This document shows positions 1-8,410 of a stretch of DNA of 25,108 bases, piece after piece. Under the pieces are notes generated by a model. The model did not search any database, was not told where the DNA came from, and saw nothing but the letters and a program-made list of their open reading frames with translations. This stretch comes from Aureobasidium sp. EXF-3400 (lineage: Eukaryota; Ascomycota; Dothideomycetes; Dothideales; Saccotheciaceae). Every line of letters starts with the position of its first letter. The first letter of the stretch is position 1. The stretch covers positions 1 through 25,108 of the forward strand of contig SWBL01000515.1 of assembly GCA_024195585.1 (NCBI GenBank). The letters run 5' to 3'. The translations under genes were made by a program, and so were the position numbers.

Positions 1-20
1 TTCTTCTTCTTCTTCTTCTT

Positions 21-50
<30 letters not shown>
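1..50. repeat. (TTC)n microsatellite
   Basis: About 16.7 uninterrupted TTC units run from the window edge to position 50, followed by an imperfect tail (ATCCTTCTTC, then a short CAA run). The left end is cut by the window, so the full length is unknown. It ends 100 bp before the F-box gene start and probably lies in its promoter or 5' leader. Confidence 0.97.
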
Positions 51-51
<1 letters not shown>

Positions 52-149
52 TCCTTCTTCAACAACAACACTGGACCAACCATATACGTAAGCAATCCCC
101 AACTCTATGCCAGACCCATTACTGACTCGATCTCCAGAAGCCAATCAAC

Positions 150-1457
150 ATGTCCCAAGTCTCTCATCTGGGTAAGATGCCCAATGAGATCCTGGCGAGG
201 ATTGTACAATTTTTATGGAAAGACCATGTGTTCGTACGAAACTCTGATCTGAAGGCATGCCGTCTAGTCGACAGACAGATCAGTGCGGTTGCTACCAGAG
301 AGTTTGCCAAAGCAAATTTTCGCAGCCTGAGTATCGTATTCTCAACTCGCAGTCTCCAGACATTTGCTAGCATATGCGCTCACCCTGATCTTGGTGCATA
401 TGTGCGCAGTATATGGTTCTCACTTTTCCGTACCAGTCCTGAAGGCATCTCCAAGTTGACCGACATCTTCAAGAACAGCCTCGAAACTAGCGACCAAGAA
501 GATCTGGACGATACATACCCATACCTGCAATCCTATATACAAGCTTCCTACGACGAGCATAACCTAAAGAAAGACGGACAAGGCGTTCGTCTTCTCACTG
601 AAGCACTAAGCTCACTCTGGAATCGTGGTATCAGTGTTCAGATCTCAATGGACAACGACAGCGGAGACCAGGGCATTGGCACTAAAGGAACTTTCAGGAA
701 AATGTGTTTCGATGATTCCGATATTGTCGCACGCGATTGCACGACCGAGACTGCGAATATCATCTTCCAAGCGCTCTTCCATTCTGGTTGCCAAGTCGAC
801 AGTTTCGAGGTTTACCGATGCGATGTTAAATGGCCGGTCGGGAGCTTGATCGACTTGACGGACGCTGTGGAGCCTGCATTAGAATCCTTTGCAATGCTCA
901 AGAGCCTCGAACTGATCTTCACGAGATTGCCAAAGCAGAAGACGCTCGATTCGTTGGACTCTGTCCTGGGCCAGTTGCGTAACCTCGAAAGGCTCAGACT
1001 TCACCTTACATGGGATCTATCTCATATGTTCCCTTGGGAGAGGCTTGTGGCCACATCTGCTGTTCTAGCTTCCGACACCTTATTGACTTCACTCAATTCG
1101 ACAACCCTACAGCAGGTGGATTTTTGCAACGTGTGCATTTCTGAAAAGCGTCTTGTCGCGATGCTGAGCGCCAGCAGAGGCTCGCTCAAAAGACTCGGAC
1201 TTGAACGCGTTTGTCTCACAAACGGCTGCTGGAATCGCTTTTTCTTGTGGCTATACAACAACTTCCAACTCGATCATCTTGAACTCTACGCCTTGTCGGA
1301 AATCAAAGGGGTTTGGTATGAAGGAAATGAATGGAACAAGGAAAAGCTGGGCCGTTACAGACTCAAGTTCCATGGAGAGGAGGATGTCAGATCTGGCTTG
1401 AGTGAGATTCTCCCCGAACAAGGCCTAATCGCAGAGCAATTGGGCAGTGAATTCTGA
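150..1457 (+). CDS. F-box-like protein, 435 aa
   Basis: This is a single-exon gene for a probable F-box protein, which would recruit a substrate to an SCF (Skp1-cullin-F-box) ubiquitin ligase. The N-terminus reads MPNEILARIVQFLW at about residues 9-22, followed by an LKACRLVDRQISAVATREF segment. This is the usual fungal F-box pattern: an LPxEIL-type helix, then a leucine-rich helix ending in a cluster before the variable C-terminal half. Residues 200-400 hold spaced leucine-rich stretches (for example LRNLERLRLHL and LKRLGLERVCL) that resemble degenerate leucine-rich repeats, as in many fungal F-box proteins. The ATG at 150 is the first in frame and is preceded by a plausible AACA context. 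The substrate cannot be told from sequence. It converges on the JMJD7-like gene across a 916-bp gap. Confidence 0.8.
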   Translation: MSQVSHLGKMPNEILARIVQFLWKDHVFVRNSDLKACRLVDRQISAVATREFAKANFRSLSIVFSTRSLQTFASICAHPDLGAYVRSIWFSLFRTSPEGISKLTDIFKNSLETSDQEDLDDTYPYLQSYIQASYDEHNLKKDGQGVRLLTEALSSLWNRGISVQISMDNDSGDQGIGTKGTFRKMCFDDSDIVARDCTTETANIIFQALFHSGCQVDSFEVYRCDVKWPVGSLIDLTDAVEPALESFAMLKSLELIFTRLPKQKTLDSLDSVLGQLRNLERLRLHLTWDLSHMFPWERLVATSAVLASDTLLTSLNSTTLQQVDFCNVCISEKRLVAMLSASRGSLKRLGLERVCLTNGCWNRFFLWLYNNFQLDHLELYALSEIKGVWYEGNEWNKEKLGRYRLKFHGEEDVRSGLSEILPEQGLIAEQLGSEF

Positions 1458-2373
1458 GGCAGAAAGTATCTTGATAGCTAAGCCTTGCGAAGACGCTGGG
1501 TAGGAATGAACCGGGCTCAAATAGGAAGAGAGACGAAACTGCATGCGGATGGGACAAGCTATGAATGTGCCATTCTGCGATTTGCACACAAAGATTCAAT
1601 AAGAAGCGTATACCAAAAGCAAATCTTGTTAGTATTGTTCTCATAATCCATGGTCTTGTGACTGTAGTTTGGAGAGGCTATACTTGCTTGCTCCACAACA
1701 CGCAGTAATTGTGTAAGTTGATACATATCCTGCAGGTATACCGGTGCGGTCCTTGTAATGTCCAAGATGAGGTCTGATTACGAATTTCGCACCTGACACA
1801 GTTTTCTTTTTTGGTCTTTGTGAGTCTCAAGCTGCTCTGCACTATTTTCATATCGCTTCTGCTAGACATCCAAGTGGCCACTGGGAATGGTGAGAGGGTT
1901 GGTGGCAACCTTGTGCGCTTGAACATTCAGTCGTCGTTAAACATCGTCGTATTCCTGTTGCAACCTGCGAATGGTGCGTTTGTGGTCTTTTTCGAGTTGT
2001 TTCAGCTGCTCTTCTACTTTTTGCTATGTGTTCTTTAACTCTTGTTGAGCCTTGTGCCCATACTTCATCTTCTCCCACCCGTATGGTTTTGCTGATGCGA
2101 AACCAGGATCCATATATCCTTATCATTGAATCCACCCCCCAGATCTCTCAATGGCCCAAGTACGACAGAGAACTGTGTCGTGCATTGCGATGGCTAAAAA
2201 AATTGGGCAGCGAGCAAGCATGGAGCACCTGTCGTTTCATTTCGCTCGCTTGAGCTAGGTTACCAGGTCTGTGGCTTGTGTATCGGGTGCCGGGTAACGC
2301 TGAACTTGAGAGTGTTCTGACTTGCGTTCAATGCAGCCTTCTTTGACGGTGCTTGTAAACTTTCAGTCACAAA
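1458..2373. other. convergent intergenic gap containing gene remnant
   Basis: The stretch lies between the 3' ends of the F-box gene (+) and the JMJD7-like gene (-). Its middle (about 1684-2118) carries the decayed coiled-coil gene listed separately. In the remaining flanks I see no coherent reading frame, RNA gene or repeat. Confidence 0.6.
1684..2118 (-). pseudogene. decayed coiled-coil protein gene (remnant)
   Basis: On the minus strand one frame from about 2118 to 1793 reads as a Lys/Glu/Gln-rich coiled coil (for example VEEQLKQLEKDHKRTIRRLQ) but is broken by three stops at 2026-2024 (TAG), 1939-1937 (TAA) and 1864-1862 (TAG). Each stop is one C-to-T change from CAG or CAA. At 1793 the frame reaches CAG|GTGCGA. 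A 63-bp intron-like segment (1792-1730) ends in CTGCAG, and the next block (1729-1684) continues in the same phase as DMYQLTQLLRVVEQA before another GT (GTATAG). Preserved splice signals and phase, with stops only at Gln-derivable sites, suggest a former multi-exon gene. Three stops in about 108 codons is not by itself improbable for random DNA, so the case rests on the coiled-coil pattern and splice phase. The family is not recognised. The 5' limit is uncertain: an in-frame ATG lies at 2113. Confidence 0.5.
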
Positions 2374-3640
2374 TCAGTTGTTGACAACTCTCGCAACATC
2401 ACGCGCAAAAGCGTTGGAAGCCCAGAAGGATCCACCGAACTCCATATCATACCTAGAGTAGGGAAAAATGATCAGCCACATTCCTCGTTCGTTTGACGCC
2501 AAAAACAGATATGAATTACCAGTAGTTTACAGCACAGCAGTAGCCTTCGTCACCACAGCTCTGCCCGACTTTGTGATACCACATGGCAGGTAGGTACAGC
2601 ATGTCTCCCTCATTGAGCGTGACACGCAGAGGCTTGACAAGCCTTGAGTACGGCGTCGGTCTAAGGTCAGGAAAGTCCGGATCCCAAGTGGGCACTGGAA
2701 CGATCATTTCAGGCTCATCAAGCACATGCTTTAGATCCTGCATTTTCAATTCTACCGTCTCGTCCTTGTTGGTCGAGACATATGTCGTACCGGGAACACT
2801 TTGCTCGTTGACGGCAGCGGCAGCCGTGGGAGGCATGATGACGAAATGCTTTTGCCCGCGCACCTGGACGTAAAGGTTTTCGTAGTTGTCTTTGTGGAGG
2901 GAGGTAGTGGAAAGACTGTTGCCAAGCCAAAAGTTTACAGCTTCTGGTGTTTTGCGGAGGGCAATGCGGGCGAAGGGTATATCGGAAGGCACATCCTCAA
3001 AGAGAGAGGAGTACTCATTGCGGAGGTTGTCATTCTCTGAGGGCTTTTAATATCGTATCTCTTTGAGGAAAGAGGGAGAACGTACGCGTCTGAGCATACT
3101 TGATGGGCGTAGGTTCTGACTGATTGGATTCCTGCTCTGAAATGTAGCGGATGACCTTATCGAAAGGCTCGAGCCGTTCGAGTGGCTTGACATAGGATAG
3201 TGAGCCATCTTCTTCTTTCAGCACTGCATCTGCGTTGCTTCTTGAGTGTCAACACCGGAACGATGTATTGTGTGGAAGAGGGAGAATACAGAAAAGAAAG
3301 CGTCAAGAGAGGAGCACTAGCAGAGGGAAGGATGAGAGGAAGGGAAGGGACAAATTGATAGCACCTACCCGAAAGGAGTGATTGCTACATTGACGAGACT
3401 ATCCCCAAGAACATTAAGAAGATAGTGCGAATCCCACTTTTGAACAGCAGTCCAGTCTTGGGCACCTTTTCTTACAACAAATGGCCGATTCCTCGCAACA
3501 TAGTGCAAGAACTCAAGAGCGCTTGGCTCTTCCCATAATTCATCAACCACAGTTGGATTAAGCTCGTCGTAGGTTGTGATGAGCTCCCGGACAGCGGTAT
3601 CTAGTTTAGAAGCTTCTTCTTGAATGCTTGATTGTGCCAT
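2374..3640 (-). CDS. JmjC-domain lysyl hydroxylase, JMJD7-like, 339 aa
   Basis: Four exons: 3640-3369, 3237-3086, 3036-2520 and 2452-2374. The introns are 131, 49 and 67 bp, all GT-AG, and the spliced frame is 340 codons. The product is a cupin/JmjC Fe(II)- and 2-oxoglutarate-dependent oxygenase. The iron triad is visible as HKD (His189, Asp191) in SLHKDNYENLY and the distal His296 in LPAMWYHKV; Lys204 in GQKHF is the likely 2-oxoglutarate contact. The segment following the HKD motif and the C-terminal WYDMEFGG match JMJD7 rather than other JmjC families. Human JMJD7 (316 aa) makes (3S)-hydroxylysine on the DRG translation-associated GTPases; the fungal substrate would presumably be the Rbg1/Rbg2 equivalents (inference). 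A TTG codon further upstream is open, but the ATG at 3640 is the natural start. It shares a short divergent promoter with IMP1. Confidence 0.9.
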
Positions 3641-3825
3641 GTCTTCCTTTGAACTGATCTGCAAGTTGATGCGATCAGGATGGAAGTTGGATTAAATTGT
3701 ATGGCGGATAGGAAAAAAGTTGGGATAGTGGTCCAAGCTTGTGACGATGCATGCAATGTCGGCTTGATGCATGATCGCATTTCACACGACTGAGATTTGT
3801 CGTACCGAGTGCTGATCAAATTGAC
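3641..3825. promoter_or_regulatory. 185-bp divergent promoter, JMJD7-like / IMP1
   Basis: The two start codons (3640 on minus, 3826 on plus) are 185 bp apart, so both promoters and both 5' leaders must fit here. I see no clear TATA box or named binding site. Bidirectional use is inferred from spacing only. Confidence 0.5.
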
Positions 3826-4575
3826 ATGTTGCGACGACTACTGTCTGCGCAACGAGGCGGCTTCCCCAACAGAACGTCCACGATTGGGCTACGGCGGCGG
3901 AATATCTCGACTTCAATCTTTGGATACACGATCTCGGGAACGCCAAAACATATCAAGCAGCCTCGACAAGCGGGGAGCGAACGGAATGGCCTCTTGGGCG
4001 GTGCCCGCGAAGGCTTAGGCATCGGCATTGCTATCCTCCTCAGTATACACATCTTCTTCGACCATGGCTACAACTGGAGTAGTACTTGGGGACCTTCGAT
4101 GCTTCCGACTCTGAACGCCAGCGGCACAAGTGTCATTGTCTCCAAGTGGTATCGCCGCGGTCGTGGCATTCAAGTTGGTGATATAGTGTCATACAAGCAT
4201 CCCATACATGGCGAGATTACGACCATCAAAAGAGTTATCGGCATGCCCGGCGATTTTGTGCTTAGAGACACGCCTGGCAAGGGAGACGGCACCATGATAC
4301 AGGTTAGCATGTCTTCTTGAATCGCTTGTCGACACTCTTGCTTACACAAGCGGCAACAGGTTCCTGTCGGTCACTGTTGGACGGTCGGAGACAACTTAGC
4401 AGCTTCGCGTGACTCGAGAATGTATGGCCCCGTGCCTTTGGCCTTGATCAAGGGCAAGGTCGTCGCTATCTGGAACGACTGGTTGGAGATGCCACAACCA
4501 GTACACAACGCCCTGAGGGATTACAACGACGCCGAAGACGTGCAAGATACAGCGATTGTGTCAAAAGGAGCTTGA
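3826..4575 (+). CDS. IMP1: mitochondrial inner membrane peptidase subunit 1
   Basis: Two exons, 3826-4302 and 4360-4575, with a 57-bp intron; spliced product 230 aa. This is a signal peptidase I-type (S26) serine protease that cleaves sorting signals of proteins delivered to the intermembrane space. Residues 1-60 are basic and Ser/Arg-rich like a mitochondrial presequence. A single hydrophobic span lies near 63-79. The catalytic Ser91 is in GPSMLPTL and the catalytic Lys135 in [12 protein letters not shown]. Exon 2 carries the conserved box [17 protein letters not shown]; the SRDSR/YGP version fits Imp1 better than Imp2. In yeast, Imp1 works in a complex with Imp2 and Som1 and processes Cox2, among others. 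At 230 aa it is longer than yeast Imp1 (about 190 aa), mostly by the N-terminal extension. It converges with EMC5. Confidence 0.92.
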
Positions 4576-4857
4576 AAGAAAGAATCAACTGTCACTGGGA
4601 GAGCACGACGAGCACACACAATTATACCACGCCCTCTGTGTACAGAGAAGACAGGCCGCGCCCGAGCCTACAGCTGGACAAGACTGACACGGTCTGTTCA
4701 TGACATGAGGACAGAAGAGACGAATCATACGAGGCGTCCTCGCGTGGGTTGGGTTCAAGCATACTGGGAAGATGTAAAGAGTCCTCCTGTTAAAAACTAC
4801 CGTCATTCATGACGAGTTGAACGCGCTGGTGGGTATATAGATAGACATTTTGAACCA

Positions 4858-5344
4858 TCACTTCTTACTGCTGCCACTCTTGACCCAATCAGCAAACTCG
4901 TTGCGTTGACTTCTGATGTCAAGGAAGCCCTGTCTCTGCTCCAAAGCTGCGTAAGGATTTCCCCTGGGGCCTAGTGGATCGCCGTTGATGCTCTCAGTCT
5001 TTGCGCTCATGTCCTTCTCTAGCTTGCCAGCCCATACGCGCCACTGGATGGGCTTCAGTTCTGGACTGCCTATCACGATGCCGACGCAGAGCAGCAGAAC
5101 AGCCGTCAGTGTCTCCAATGTAATGTCGAGCGGCAGATCGATTGTCGGGATGATGTATGAGTGGACTGGTGAGACGGGGAGACTGCCGGCGATGGTGGCT
5201 AGGGTCGAGTGTTCATGGGCGCTGTAGACGCTGCAGACCGAGTCAGTTGTGTGACAGTGGACTGCCGACGGCCAGGTGTATAACGTACGCATGTGCCAGT
5301 AGTACAGCGCCAAAGATGTTGAGAGCGCTAGACAGAAGAGCCAT
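4858..5344 (-). CDS. EMC5: ER membrane protein complex subunit 5
   Basis: Two exons, 5344-5289 and 5230-4858, with a 58-bp intron (GTACGT...CTGCAG); 142 aa. EMC5 (MMgT family) is a core membrane subunit of the ER membrane protein complex, which inserts tail-anchored and multipass proteins. The first TM is at about residues 3-20 and runs into the diagnostic HAVYSAHEHS. The second TM, at about 55-74, starts with the family motif LPLDITLETL. It is followed by the fungal cytosolic tail with LKPIQWRVWAGKLE, PYAALEQRQGFLDIR and EFADWV. The start is fixed by the hydrophobic MALLSSALNIFG. A much longer unspliced frame runs back to 5667, but it reads the first exon in the wrong frame and is an artefact. 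The earlier name of the family, magnesium transporter, came from the mammalian homologue and is probably secondary. Confidence 0.93.
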
Positions 5345-6077
5345 GACGAGTGTGGATGAATTGAGAATTGAAAGATGATAGTGTGGCCGAGTTGGCGAAG
5401 CTGCTTTGGAGCTGTGCAAACGGTCAGGGCTTGACTGGGCGAGCGAGGGCGGCAGGTATGGCGAGTGCCGTTCTTTCTGAGTCGTAGCCGAGTCTGGTGC
5501 TGTACATCCAAAACCGTTGCTGCTGAGAATGGCCTGTCATGAGACAGAAGAGGCATCCGGACGCCCACGAGGGACCATCTGCTCTGCCAAGCTTTCTTGT
5601 GGAGAGCTGCCAGCTGCTCCTTCCTCTCCTCACAATAATCCCTTGCTGCACTTTCCCTTCTTAGCACTCGGACAACATCTCCATCAACCTTAACCCATTT
5701 CTGAGACCCCGCCGTGTCTTCCAGTTATCAGTCTTTGTCGATATTTGATGGTAATAAAGTATCCTGACTAATTGGTCATCTGTATATTTGTCCATGTGTC
5801 TTGAGTTCAATTGCCGTCTCGGTCCGCTCGCAACTCCCTTCAACGTTCATAACGCTTTACACGTTCCAGTCTCTTTTTGTCCCGTTCCCGCTTGCTTTGC
5901 TCCAGATTTGCTTGCCTCCAAATATTCAGAAAAAACGTCCTGAAAATGTGTTCACCGCGGGTCGTTACAAGACATGGCGCCGCCTCAACACGTGGAATCC
6001 CTACCTAAGTACTCCCTTTATCTTCTCTCGCTATCTCCCATACCTCCAGCCCATTCTCCTGGCCGGCCTCTTTCAAA
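5345..6077. other. 733-bp divergent intergenic region
   Basis: The region lies between the starts of EMC5 (-) and the secreted Ser/Thr-rich gene (+) and so holds both promoters. From about 5800 it becomes pyrimidine-rich, with several CTTT/TCTC runs leading into the ATG at 6078, a common fungal leader and transcription-start signature. No RNA gene or supported ORF is seen. Confidence 0.55.
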
Positions 6078-7609
6078 ATGCATATCCCAACTGCTCAATA
6101 TCTCCTTTGCCTTTCTCTTCTCGCCCTTCCCTACGCATCTGCCGTTCCTCTTAATGAAAATCTGCAGCCTAGAGCTGCTACAAGTGTGTTGTTCTAGGAC
6201 AAAGAGCGAGAACCACTTGCTGACCAAACCCAGCCTGCAATGCCAATGATGTCAAGACTGTAAACAGCAGCAACAAGCAGCCAGTAGCATACTGTAAGAC
6301 ATGGCTCGCCACCAAACAATCAAAGTCTACTGTCAAGGGCTTGACAGTCGCCCAAATCAGCAATGCATGTAAATGTGTTGAGGCTTCTGGTTCGTCCTCA
6401 TCTGTGGCAGCAGCAAAGAAGACAACAAGTTCCACAAAGAAGTCTTCGTCTACTATCAAAGTGACTTCCTCTGCTGTAAGAAAGACCACTTCGTCCACGA
6501 AAAAGGCCACAACTTCAATCAAAACAACATTGAAAGAGGCCTCGATCTCAACCAGAGCATCCTCTGCGGCCAAGAGCTCAACCTCCACTAAGAAGACAAG
6601 CACTTCAAGCAAGCAGTCAACCACATCGAAGCAGTCTACATCATCGAAAATCTCGACATCCCAAAAGTCTACTGCTACATCAACGAGTGTTGCAAGTAAG
6701 AAGTCCACATGGACTTCTGTGTCCACCAAGCAGAACAGCAGTAGCTCTAGCAAGGCCAATAGCAATGTCTATCTTAACTACCCGAGCGGTCTTCCTGTTG
6801 GCATTTCTTGTGTTGTCAAATACAGTCTTGGAAGTGATAGCATCATTCTCAAGCAATATGGTGTTGCTTCCACAAGCGGTGCTGTTTTGTCTGATACTGC
6901 TTCTGGTACACTGTCTCAGGGTTTCACTGGCAAATTCCAGATAGACACCTATTGCAACAGCGCCAGCTCTTCAGCGGCAAGCTTCGCTCTGGGCTTTGGC
7001 AACGTTCAGCTTCTTGTCGCAAATGCCGGAAGTGCTACATCAGCCGCTGCAACCACAAGCGCTGCTGTGGCCACTAGCACCTCGACTCCTTCCTCGGCGA
7101 CATCTTCGGCTGCAAGTGCAAGCACGACCGGAGCCAACATGCTGACCAATGGCGACTTTGGCACAGGCGACTTTTCGGGCTGGGCCCTTTACCGCCTGGG
7201 CAATCCCACCTTCGCAATCCAAGGCAACCCCAATGCTTATGTCTCGGTTATTACTTTCCCCGCTGGCGGTGATTCTAATTCTCAAGCTGCTCTGCTGCAG
7301 CAATCCGCAAATGCCACGTCTGGCACGACATACACCGCCTCGATGGGTCTTTTGCTCAACTACCCATCGGGTCTTGCCAACGATGGCTCTTCTTGCAGTG
7401 TACAAGTTTACTTTGTCGATTCTAATGGTTTTGGCATTTCGTTCGCTCAGACGACGTACGCCTATGGTGATGCAGCCTACCAGAGCATCACTGGCAGTGG
7501 TTCGGTGAATAATGGGTTCCAGGGTGTCTTTGATATCATGATCAGATGTTATGGCGGCGCGCAGGCGATCGTTGCCGGTGTTGAGGATGTACAGCTTTTT
7601 GTGTCTTAG
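6078..7609 (+). CDS. secreted Ser/Thr-rich protein with duplicated beta-rich module
   Basis: Two exons, 6078-6183 and 6234-7609, with a 50-bp intron; 493 aa. Exon 1 encodes a classic signal peptide (hydrophobic LLCLSLLALPYASA, cleavage probably near residue 22). A small Cys-containing segment follows (residues about 37-85: TCNANDV, YCKTW, NACKCVE). Residues 88-213 are almost only Ser, Thr, Lys and Ala and are probably heavily O-mannosylated. Next comes a half-module (216-298), an Ala/Ser/Thr linker (299-336) and a full module (338-493) that opens with LTNGDFGTGDFSGWALY. The NGDF...W start resembles galactose-binding-like or carbohydrate-binding jelly-roll domains of fungal cell-wall proteins (inference). 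No catalytic motif and no obvious C-terminal GPI signal are seen. A wall or adhesion role is plausible but unproven. Without exon 1 the protein would lack its signal peptide. Confidence 0.85.
6773..7606 (+). repeat. intragenic duplicated half-module (two copies)
   Basis: The segment at 6773-7021 (residues 216-298) and the segment at 7355-7606 (residues 410-493) both start with LNYPSGL. They keep a Cys after the start, a GFxGxF block, a second Cys and an end of the form VQLLVA or VQLFVS. The DNA has diverged widely between copies, so the duplication is old. Confidence 0.8.
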
Positions 7610-8410
7610 GTGGCTGATTTCGTTCTTTAATATCCTTTTCGTAGACAAATTACTTCTCGGCTTTGATCCGCAACCTTCTTCAAGATATGCCTCTTTTCGC
7701 TCTACCTTTCAGATTTTGGTGCATCATGATATAGACCACTGACTGACCGATGGAGATGTTTCCCTCGCAGGCATGTAAGGTGTACACCGCAGCCTTAGTG
7801 ACCAATCTCTTTCTTGTATACATTCATCTTTCTGACAGTTCTCACAGCTTCATACCTTTTGAATAACGATTCCGACAGTAGCACTTGTGGTGAACATTTC
7901 GATATCTGACGTTTCCTGAGCAAGTGTCCACGAGTCACAACGCTCGAAAATGCAAAACGTACGTTCATACAAGAGCGCTTGTGATACGTTTTCAGATGTT
8001 CCTCTGAGAATCCGTGTACGAGAAGATACGATGCGTCTTTTTGATTCGTTAGAGAAAATGGTGATGTAGGACGAACAAATCATGGTCATTGTTTTCTGAA
8101 AAACAGCAACCAGGGTCGCCTGGGCAACAATCACATTCCATGTCTAGATCTCGATATTGCACAGCAACTCTTCTTAAGTCCTTGATTATATGACGAGCAC
8201 AGGAGGAAAGAGCAAGTCCATCACTCGTGATGCGCTTTCTTCTCTGTTGCCCATACCACCTGGAGATGTACCTCAGTTGTTTTGCAACATGATTCACATC
8301 CGCTTTGTCAGTGACGAGTGACAATGATAACTGCGTGCACAAACGAGTACTGTACAATCCATGCATATATTGACAAAGATACAGACTAGACTTGTCGTTG
8401 ATAAATCCAC
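7610..8410. other. 801-bp convergent gap, no gene seen
   Basis: The region lies between the 3' ends of the secreted-protein gene (+) and CWF19 (-). Short frames on the minus strand (8134-7850, 8492-8049) have no recognisable content, and the second overlaps CWF19 in another frame. It probably holds both 3' UTRs and terminators. No tRNA or repeat is seen. Confidence 0.5.

Noticed and set aside
6178..6765. 195-aa minus-strand ORF rich in Val, Leu, Asp and Glu
   Set aside because: It is the antisense shadow of the Ser/Thr/Lys repeat tract of the secreted protein; its composition follows from the complement of AAG/TCA/ACA codons.
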